Assembly (NCBI GenBank): GCA_015231515.1
Contig: JADGBM010000011.1
Location: 1-51,767, forward strand
Source of the DNA: Desulfobulbaceae bacterium
GTDB lineage: Bacteria; Desulfobacterota; Desulfobulbia; Desulfobulbales; VMSU01
Length of the DNA: 51,767 bases
Direction of reading: 5' to 3'
A program made the translations under genes and the position numbers. The notes under the pieces are model-generated. The model was not told where the DNA came from and searched no databases. It was given only the letters and a program-made list of their open reading frames with translations. Positions 45,543-51,767 of the stretch are shown one piece after another. How positions within the stretch are numbered: position 1 is the first letter of the stretch; each line of letters starts with the position of its first letter.

Positions 45543-46164
45543 GGGCTCCATTGTTTTATGCCTGATTCTGGTCGCTTCTATCTGGTGGTTTAAAGGTCTG
45601 GGCACGATTGTACCTCAGGAGATGCCGACACCATTTTCTGAGTTCCCGAAAGTAATTGGCAATTTTACCTTTGCCGGATCGCAACAGTTTAGCGAAGCTG
45701 TTGTTGAGAGTGCTGGCATGGATGAGTACATCATGTGGTCGTATAAAGATCCTGATGGTTACGTTTTAGGGCTTTATGTCGGCTTTTACCGTGATCAGAC
45801 AGAGGGTTCAATTATCCACTCGCCCAAACATTGCATGCCCGGAAGTGGTTGGGAACCATCAGAAGTAGGAACCGTTGAGTTTCAAGATCCTCAAGGGCAC
45901 CGCTTCAAGGTGAACCGTATGGTATTGCAAAAAGGTGTTGATAAACAGTTGGCCTACTACTGGTATCAAGGCAGGGGGCGGGTGCTTGCCAGTGAATATG
46001 CTGACCGGGCGTATATGGTGCTTGATTCGATTGCTTTGAAGCGATCGGATGGGGCTTTGGTTCGTATTACAGGGCCAGGGAATAATGTTGACGAGTATAG
46101 TAAGAAACAGCAGCAATTCATGGGCTCCTTAATGCCTGTTTTGGAAAAGTTTTTACCACAATAG
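45529..46164 (+). CDS. EpsI family exosortase-associated protein
   Basis: A 211-residue protein of the EpsI/DUF3485 type. An N-terminal membrane anchor (about 5-24) is followed by a periplasmic domain with YVGFYRDQTEGSIIHSPKHCMPGSGW, the family's HSPxxCxPGxGW signature, and LAYYWYQGRGRVLASEYADRAYMVLDSI. Always linked or fused to exosortases; the conserved Cys (CMPGSGW) suggests a catalytic role, not established. Starts at GTG within the exosortase end. Confidence 0.9.
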   Translation: MKNFKGSIVLCLILVASIWWFKGLGTIVPQEMPTPFSEFPKVIGNFTFAGSQQFSEAVVESAGMDEYIMWSYKDPDGYVLGLYVGFYRDQTEGSIIHSPKHCMPGSGWEPSEVGTVEFQDPQGHRFKVNRMVLQKGVDKQLAYYWYQGRGRVLASEYADRAYMVLDSIALKRSDGALVRITGPGNNVDEYSKKQQQFMGSLMPVLEKFLPQ

Positions 46165-46165
46165 G

Positions 46166-46312
46166 CGTCTGGTTGACTGGTCGATTGGTTGACTGGTTGA
46201 CTGGTTGACTGGTTGACTGGTTAAATAGTTGAATAGTAAACTCACCAGTTAACAAGTCAACAAGTCAACCAATAAACTAATTAACCAATCAACCAGTTAA
46301 CAAATTAACAAA
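46166..46312. repeat. Paired octanucleotide intergenic element between epsI and glmS
   Basis: Left arm: tandem GGTTGACT units (46173-46222, about six, near perfect). Centre: AATAGTAAACTCACCAGTTAAC. Right arm: AAGTCAACAAGTCAACC and ATTAACCAATCAACCA units to 46310. The arms are complementary and could fold into a long cruciform or hairpin. The centre read on the minus strand matches the centre of the 49467 element on the plus strand. Confidence 0.85.
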
Positions 46313-46322
46313 GGATAGAACT

Positions 46323-48161
46323 ATGTGCGGTATCGTCGGCTACGTCGGGAATCGAAAGGTAGTACCAATTATTATAGAAGGCCTCAAACGCCTCGAGTAC
46401 AGGGGCTACGACTCTGCCGGCCTCGTATATCTTGAAGGCGATACGCTGGTAAAACACCGGAGTCAGGGCAAACTCATCAATCTTGAGGAGAAGATGGATG
46501 CCATTGAGGTTGCCAGCCACATTGGATTAGGTCATACCCGTTGGGCCACTCATGGTGCCCCATCAGAAGCCAATGCGCATCCTCATAGCGATTGTACCGG
46601 CAATGTCGTGGTGGTGCATAATGGAATAATTGAAAATTATCGCTCACTGCGTGAGGAGCTTCAGGCCAAGGGGCATACCTTTACCTCCGAAACAGATACT
46701 GAGGTTATGGCACATCTCATCGAAGAATATCTTGAGGATGATCTTGTGGCTGCAATTCGCAAGGCGGTTGCTCTGGTTGAGGGATCGTACGCCCTTGGTG
46801 TTCTGTGGGCTGGTCAACCGGATAGAATTGTAGCGGTTAGGAATCAAAGCCCTTTGGTTTTAGGTGTTAAAGAGGGGGGGGGCTCTTTTATGGCCTCTGA
46901 TATCCCGGCCTTGTTGCCCTATACGAAGGATGTTGTTTTCTTAGATGATGGGGAGTTGGCAGTTCTGCAAAAAGATAGCTGGCAGGTCTTGAATATTAAA
47001 AGCGGTGAGCCTGTTGAAAAAGCGGTTAACACTATTGACTGGAATGCCGGCATGGCCGAAAAGGCTGGGTTTAAGCATTTTATGCTGAAAGAGATTTTTG
47101 AGCAGCCCCAGGCAATATTGAACACCTTTCGGGGGCGTTTTGACCCTGAAACCGGAGAGGTGAACCTGCCCGAAATCAATTTAAGCATCGAGCAGCTTGC
47201 CAAGATTTCCAGAATCTCCCTTGTTGCTTGTGGCACCTCCTGGCACGCTGCTTTGGTGGCTAAATACTGGATTGAAAAATGGGCGCGAATCCCTGTTGAT
47301 GTCGATATCGCCTCTGAGTTTCGCTATCGAAGCCTTATCCTTGACGAGAACGTATTGGTTGTGCCGATCTCGCAATCGGGTGAAACCGCTGACACCCTGG
47401 CAGGTATGCGGCTGGCTAGGACATTAGGGGCCAAAATTGTTGCTATCTGCAATGTGGTCGGCAGTACAGTGACCCGTGAGGCGGATGGGATTATCTATAC
47501 CCATGCCGGACCGGAAATTGGAGTGGCGTCCACTAAGGCCTTTACCTGTCAGTTGGTCGCTCTCTTCCTGTTAACGCTTTATCTTGCCCAAGCCAAAAAA
47601 ACCATCACGGAAGATGAAAGCCGGGCCCTGTGCGGTGTCATGCTGGATATTCCCATAATTTTAGAAAGGGAAATTGGCCGAATTCAAAACGATGTTGAGC
47701 AAATTGCCGAAGCCTTTGTCAAAAGCCGTGATTTTCTCTATCTAGGCAGGGGCGCAAATTTCCCGATCGCTTTGGAGGGCGCATTAAAGCTTAAAGAAAT
47801 TTCCTATATTCACGCAGAGGGCTATGCCGCCGGTGAATTAAAACATGGCCCCATTGCTTTAATTGATAAAGATATGCCGGTATTGGCCTTAGCCCCTAAA
47901 GATTCGGTTTACCAGAAAGTTATCTCTAATGTTGAGGAGGTTAAGGCCCGCAATGGCCGAATGATTCTGATCGGCACTGAAGGGGATCAGAATCTGGCCC
48001 GCATTGCGGAGCAGGTGATTTACCTTCCAGAGATTCATGAGGATCTAAACCCGATTCTCTACGTCATTCCTTTGCAGCTGTTGTCATATGAAATTGCAAA
48101 TCTGCGTGGCTGTGATGTTGATCAGCCCAGAAATTTAGCCAAAAGTGTAACTGTCGAGTAA
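46323..48161 (+). CDS. glmS: Glutamine--fructose-6-phosphate aminotransferase
   Basis: A 612-residue enzyme making glucosamine-6-phosphate. The Cys2 glutaminase nucleophile (MCGIVGYVG), GHTRWATHG and HNGIIENY mark the N-terminal amidotransferase domain (1-240); two SIS domains follow (VACGTSWHAALVAKYWIE, VVPISQSGETADTLAGMR, GRGANFPIALEGALKLKEISYIHAEGYAAGELKHGPIAL), ending NLAKSVTVE. It supplies UDP-GlcNAc for both peptidoglycan and the polysaccharide genes that follow. AAAGGA precedes the ATG, just past the repeat. Confidence 0.97.
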   Translation: MCGIVGYVGNRKVVPIIIEGLKRLEYRGYDSAGLVYLEGDTLVKHRSQGKLINLEEKMDAIEVASHIGLGHTRWATHGAPSEANAHPHSDCTGNVVVVHNGIIENYRSLREELQAKGHTFTSETDTEVMAHLIEEYLEDDLVAAIRKAVALVEGSYALGVLWAGQPDRIVAVRNQSPLVLGVKEGGGSFMASDIPALLPYTKDVVFLDDGELAVLQKDSWQVLNIKSGEPVEKAVNTIDWNAGMAEKAGFKHFMLKEIFEQPQAILNTFRGRFDPETGEVNLPEINLSIEQLAKISRISLVACGTSWHAALVAKYWIEKWARIPVDVDIASEFRYRSLILDENVLVVPISQSGETADTLAGMRLARTLGAKIVAICNVVGSTVTREADGIIYTHAGPEIGVASTKAFTCQLVALFLLTLYLAQAKKTITEDESRALCGVMLDIPIILEREIGRIQNDVEQIAEAFVKSRDFLYLGRGANFPIALEGALKLKEISYIHAEGYAAGELKHGPIALIDKDMPVLALAPKDSVYQKVISNVEEVKARNGRMILIGTEGDQNLARIAEQVIYLPEIHEDLNPILYVIPLQLLSYEIANLRGCDVDQPRNLAKSVTVE

Positions 48162-48175
48162 GAGGAAAACTATTT

Positions 48176-49465
48176 ATGGATATTTCAAAATCATGTGTTG
48201 CGGTTGTTGGGTTAGGGTACGTAGGGCTGCCGCTGGCAATTGCCTTTGGTAAGCAGATTAAAACGATTGGTTACGACCTGAAAAAAGAAAGTATTGAGGC
48301 CTATCGAAAGGGAATAGATCCCAATGAAGAGGTCGATTCAGAAGGTTTTGCCGAATCTAAACTTACTCAGTTTACCAACGACCCAAAGGACATTGCGCAG
48401 GCGGATTTTATTATTGTTGCGGTGCCAACTCCAATCGATCAGGCCAGGCAACCAGATCTGTCTCCAATGGTTGGGGCGGCTCAAACGGCAGGAAAGCAGA
48501 TGAAAAAAGGCGCGGTGGTTATTTTTGAGTCCACCGTTTATCCTGGAGTTACCGAAGAGATATGTGTGCCGATCCTCGAAAAAGTTTCCGGCATGGTCTG
48601 GAAAAAAGATTTCTTTGTCGGCTACTCCCCGGAGCGGATAAATCCAGGCGATAAAGAGCACACCCTGACCAAGATTGTCAAGGTTGTTTCCGGGGATTGT
48701 GAGGAGACCCTGGCCGGTGTCAAAGCGCTTTACGAATCGATTATTGTTGCCGGAGTATACCCAACCAAATCAATAAAAGAGGCAGAAGCGGCCAAAGTTA
48801 TTGAAAATACCCAGCGGGACTTGAACATAGCCCTGATGAATGAACTTGCTGTGATTTTTGATCGTTTAGACATCGACACTAAAAATGTGCTGGAAGCTGC
48901 CGGCACTAAGTGGAACTTTCTACCTTTTCGACCGGGCCTGGTTGGCGGCCATTGTATAGGTGTTGATCCCTATTATCTAACACACAAAGCTGAGACCGTT
49001 GGCTATCACCCTGAAGTGATTTTAGCAGGAAGAAGAATTAATGACGGAATGGGAAAGTTTATTGCCGAAAAAACCGTGAAGATGATGCTTCATTCTGACA
49101 GACGAGCGCAACGGCGGGTTGGGATTCTCGGCTTGACCTTTAAAGAAAACTGCCCCGACTTAAGAAATTCAAAAGTTGTTGATATTATAAATGAATTGAA
49201 AGCCTATGACATGACAGTTTTGGTTTATGATCCTAAGGTCACTAAAGATGATGCTATGCGTCATATGGGGGTTAAACTCTGTGATTGGGAAGATTTACAG
49301 GATCTTGGTGCCTTGATCTTTGCTGTGCCGCACAGGGAACTGTTGGCTAAAAGTGTGGCAGACCTTGTTGGAACTTTAACAGAAAAGGGTTCCCTAATTG
49401 ATGTAAAATCGGTGCTTGATGTCGCAGAAGTCAAGAAACATGATGTCAATTTCTGGAGACTGTAA
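48176..49465 (+). CDS. Nucleotide-sugar 6-dehydrogenase (TviB/WbpA-like)
   Basis: A 429-residue UDP-sugar dehydrogenase. The NAD motif VVGLGYVGLPLA is at 10-21, catalytic Cys260 in FRPGLVGGHCIGVDPYYL, and GLTFKENCPDLRNSKV near 320. It matches the TviB/WbpA group (UDP-N-acetylhexosamine dehydrogenases) better than UDP-glucose dehydrogenase, and the TviC-like epimerase next door supports this. Oxidises C6 of UDP-HexNAc to the uronate. Starts 14 bases after glmS. Confidence 0.9.
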   Translation: MDISKSCVAVVGLGYVGLPLAIAFGKQIKTIGYDLKKESIEAYRKGIDPNEEVDSEGFAESKLTQFTNDPKDIAQADFIIVAVPTPIDQARQPDLSPMVGAAQTAGKQMKKGAVVIFESTVYPGVTEEICVPILEKVSGMVWKKDFFVGYSPERINPGDKEHTLTKIVKVVSGDCEETLAGVKALYESIIVAGVYPTKSIKEAEAAKVIENTQRDLNIALMNELAVIFDRLDIDTKNVLEAAGTKWNFLPFRPGLVGGHCIGVDPYYLTHKAETVGYHPEVILAGRRINDGMGKFIAEKTVKMMLHSDRRAQRRVGILGLTFKENCPDLRNSKVVDIINELKAYDMTVLVYDPKVTKDDAMRHMGVKLCDWEDLQDLGALIFAVPHRELLAKSVADLVGTLTEKGSLIDVKSVLDVAEVKKHDVNFWRL

Positions 49466-49466
49466 T

Positions 49467-49588
49467 TTGGTTGACTGGTTGATCGGTTGACTGGTTGACT
49501 GGTTGATTGGTTAACTGGTGAGTTCACTATCCACTCAACAAACCCAACAAACTCAACAAACCCAACAACCCAATAACCCAACAAAAAA
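49467..49588. repeat. Paired octanucleotide intergenic element inside the nucleotide-sugar operon
   Basis: Left arm: GGTTGACT, GGTTGATC, GGTTGACT, GGTTGACT, GGTTGATT, GGTTAACT (49468-49516). Centre: GGTGAGTTCACTATCCACTC. Right arm: AACAAACCC/AACAAACTC/AACCCAATAACCC units to 49584. It separates two co-directional genes of one pathway and would be transcribed. Confidence 0.85.
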
Positions 49589-49597
49589 GAGAAGATT

Positions 49598-50623
49598 ATG
49601 AGTACATATAAAGAGATACAAGAGCAGCTCAGGAAATCCCCAAAAACATGGCTTGTGACCGGAGTTGCCGGCTTTATTGGCTCTAATTTGCTGGAGACGC
49701 TGCTCAAACTTGAGCAAAGGGTTGTGGGCTTGGATAATTTTTCTACTGGTCATCAGCGCAATCTGGATGAGGTTCAAGCACTGGTAAGTGCAGACCAGTG
49801 GCAAAAATTTACAATGATAGAAGGAGATATCCGCAACCTTGACGACTGTAGTCTGGCCTGTAAGGATGTTGATTATGTGCTGCATCAGGCGGCGCTGGGT
49901 TCGGTTCCCCGCTCGATTGAGGATCCTATTACGACCAATGCCAATAACCTGACGGGATTCCTTCATATGCTTGTGGCAGCCCGTGATGCCGGAGTAAAAC
50001 GGTTTGTCTATGCGGCCTCAAGTTCAACCTATGGTGATCATCCTGGCCTTCCCAAGGTTGAAGATACAATTGGCAACCCACTGTCTCCGTATGCTGTGAC
50101 AAAGTACGTCAACGAGCTCTATGCTAGTGTTTTTGCCCGCACCTATGGCTTGCAGAGTATGGGGCTTCGCTATTTTAACGTCTTTGGCCGACGCCAGGAT
50201 CCAAATGGAGCGTATGCCGCAGTTATCCCGAAATGGTTTTCCGGAATGCTTAAGGGTGAGGAGATCATCATCAACGGGACCGGTGAAACCAGCAGAGATT
50301 TTTGCTATATCGACAATACGGTTCAGGCGAATATCCTGTCAGCCTGTGCAACGCACGCCGAGGCTGCCAATCAGGTCTATAATGTTGCCTATGGTGATCG
50401 CACTAGTTTGAATGAGCTCTTTAATCACATTAAAGATCGTGTCGTGCCTTACCGCGCAGAAGTTCAAAATAGTGAGCCAACCCATCGTGATTTTCGTGCC
50501 GGTGATGTTATGCATTCACTCGCCGATATCTCCAAGGCCAAGAAGCTTTTGGGCTATGAGCCAACTTTTTCTGTTGGGGCCGGTTTGGATGAAGCAACAA
50601 AGTGGTATGTGGAGAACTTATGA
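49598..50623 (+). CDS. UDP-N-acetylhexosamine(uronate) 4-epimerase (TviC/WbpP-like)
   Basis: A 341-residue extended SDR enzyme. The NAD motif [14 protein letters not shown] is at about 20-33, the catalytic SSS/Y..K residues lie in [15 protein letters not shown] and [14 protein letters not shown], and [17 protein letters not shown] is typical of WbpP/TviC. It interconverts UDP-GlcNAc(A) and UDP-GalNAc(A). AGAGAAG precedes the ATG. The stop overlaps the next start by ATGA. Confidence 0.9.
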   Translation: MSTYKEIQEQLRKSPKTWLVTGVAGFIGSNLLETLLKLEQRVVGLDNFSTGHQRNLDEVQALVSADQWQKFTMIEGDIRNLDDCSLACKDVDYVLHQAALGSVPRSIEDPITTNANNLTGFLHMLVAARDAGVKRFVYAASSSTYGDHPGLPKVEDTIGNPLSPYAVTKYVNELYASVFARTYGLQSMGLRYFNVFGRRQDPNGAYAAVIPKWFSGMLKGEEIIINGTGETSRDFCYIDNTVQANILSACATHAEAANQVYNVAYGDRTSLNELFNHIKDRVVPYRAEVQNSEPTHRDFRAGDVMHSLADISKAKKLLGYEPTFSVGAGLDEATKWYVENL

Positions 50624-51627
50624 AACGGATATTAGTTACTGGGGGGGCGGGTTTTATTGGTTTTTTTCTTACCAAAAAGCTTGCGGATAAGGGATTGGAG
50701 GTTGTTGGGATTGATAATCTGAACTCCTACTATGATCCAACCTTAAAAAAAGATCGGCTTGAGCAGTTGCGCTCCTACAAGAATGCCTCTTTTGTAGAAG
50801 GTGACATGGCTGATCGCACCTTTATGAAAGATCTGTTTGCGACAAAAAAATTTGATGCAGTTGTTAATTTAGCCGCCCAGGCGGGCGTGCGGTATTCCAT
50901 CGAGAACCCTCTTTCCTACGTGGACTCAAATCTTTTGGGGTTTGCCAATATTCTTGAAGGCTGCCGGCACACCAATGTTAAGCATCTGGTTTTTGCCTCG
51001 TCAAGTTCCGTTTATGGTGGCAACACCAAGACCCCCTTTACTGTTCATGATAGCGTTGACCATCCTGTTTCACTATATGCCGCCACCAAAAAATCCAACG
51101 AGCTTATGGCCCATAGCTACAGCCATCTGTATGGCCTTCCAGTGACGGGTTTACGGTTTTTTACGGTCTATGGCCCCTGGGGCAGGCCGGATATGGCCTA
51201 CTTTTTATTCACTAAGGCGATTCTTGCCGGCGAACCGATTAGCATATTTAACAATGGCAAGATGAAGCGAGACTTTACCTATATTGATGACATTGTTGAA
51301 GGCGTAGAAAGGGTTATTTTTTCGCCCCCGAAACCGAACCCTGAATGGAATACCGATGAACCAGATCCATCAACAAGCTGGTGCCCTTATAAAATATATA
51401 ATATCGGCAACAACAAACAGGAAACTCTGATGCATTTTATAGAAGTTCTGGAAAACTGCCTGGGCAAAAAGGCAGAAAAAAACTACCTGCCAATGCAAAA
51501 TGGCGATGTAAAGGAAACCTATGCAAATGTTGACGGCCTGATAAAAGACTTCAACTTCCAGCCTTCGACAACCATCGAGGAGGGTTTGGCGAAATTTGTT
51601 AAGTGGTACCGGGAATATTACGGTTAA
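50620..51627 (+). CDS. UDP-glucuronate 4-epimerase-like SDR (CapI/LspL type)
   Basis: A 335-residue extended [19 protein letters not shown] (6-21), the [16 protein letters not shown] segment typical of UDP-glucuronate epimerases, [28 protein letters not shown] and [41 protein letters not shown]. Makes UDP-galacturonate. The ATG at 50620 overlaps the upstream stop (ATGA), so the two epimerases are translationally coupled. Confidence 0.92.
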   Translation: MKRILVTGGAGFIGFFLTKKLADKGLEVVGIDNLNSYYDPTLKKDRLEQLRSYKNASFVEGDMADRTFMKDLFATKKFDAVVNLAAQAGVRYSIENPLSYVDSNLLGFANILEGCRHTNVKHLVFASSSSVYGGNTKTPFTVHDSVDHPVSLYAATKKSNELMAHSYSHLYGLPVTGLRFFTVYGPWGRPDMAYFLFTKAILAGEPISIFNNGKMKRDFTYIDDIVEGVERVIFSPPKPNPEWNTDEPDPSTSWCPYKIYNIGNNKQETLMHFIEVLENCLGKKAEKNYLPMQNGDVKETYANVDGLIKDFNFQPSTTIEEGLAKFVKWYREYYG

Positions 51628-51633
51628 TTTTTT

Positions 51634-51740
51634 GATGGCCACGGAACCACACGGAAGGCCACGGAAAAAACAGCGAACGAGGGAAGATTTGTGGGGTGGA
51701 AATTGGTTTACTGGTTAATTTTTATCACCCTAAAGCAACC
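51634..51740. repeat. CCACGGAA-type repeat and a short GGTTTACTGGTTAA run at the right edge
   Basis: GGCCACGGAA, CCACACGGAA and GGCCACGGAA (51636-51667) are 10- to 12-base imperfect repeats of a kind scattered in many environmental genomes. At 51702-51720 GGTTTACTGGTTAA resembles a degraded arm of the octanucleotide elements. No gene is seen in the last 140 bases. Confidence 0.55.
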
Positions 51741-51767
51741 ATTAAACGATTTGTGCTTTAACTTCAG

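Noticed and set aside
46166-46312. CRISPR array
   Set aside because: Unit length is 8 bases with no spacers; arms are complementary; no cas genes.

Overview
This window looks like chromosome from a motile, Gram-negative, anaerobic bacterium of the Desulfobacterota, perhaps near Desulfobulbales. The clues are a flagellar operon with P and L rings (outer membrane present), sigma-54 and sigma-28 flagellar promoters, csrA-fliW beside the hook-filament junction genes, an apparent selenocysteine protein, an exosortase-type exopolysaccharide locus, and moderate GC. The placement is inference; no rRNA or tRNA gene was seen.

Left part (1-12.3 kb): a C-terminal fragment of a YchJ-like SEC-C protein at the edge; a secreted DsbA-like thioredoxin-fold protein whose first active-site Cys codon is an in-frame UGA (U-P-Y-C) followed by a SECIS-like hairpin; an AI-2E family permease; ilvE; groES-groEL; guanine deaminase; plsY; a PpiD-like foldase; and polA.

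Flagellar part (12.6-27.3 kb): flgM with a near-consensus sigma-28 promoter, then a long minus-strand cluster read flgF-flgG-flgA-flgH-flgI-flgJ-flgN-flgK-flgL-csrA-fliW, headed by a sigma-54 promoter before flgF. An FhlB-like gene lies just upstream of that promoter. FlgL (1461 aa) and FlgK (943 aa) are greatly enlarged, and both carry the same repeated module (NG...AINxxxxxTGVTAxxGxGTNGG...NSI...).

Middle housekeeping part (27.4-31.9 kb): queC, a NagZ-like glycosidase, a RaiA/HPF-cold-shock fusion, nadA, and a calcineurin-like phosphatase that belongs to the next operon.

Right part (31.3-51.6 kb): a minus-strand operon (unknown bitopic protein, two large TPR lipoproteins, phosphatase) diverges from a plus-strand exopolysaccharide/exosortase operon: export protein, outer-membrane barrel, chain-length protein, ExeA-like ATPase, tyrosine autokinase, polyprenyl glycosylphosphotransferase, exosortase and EpsI. 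glmS, a TviB/WbpA-like dehydrogenase, a TviC/WbpP-like epimerase and a UDP-glucuronate-4-epimerase-like gene follow and probably supply nucleotide sugars. No protein with a recognisable PEP-CTERM-type sorting tail is in the window.

Several intergenic gaps carry short-period repeats (GGGTGAA; GGTTGACT and its complement; CCACGGAA), including gaps inside operons. The strongest leads are the UGA-coded DsbA-like protein, the shared expansion of FlgK and FlgL, and the paired octanucleotide elements.
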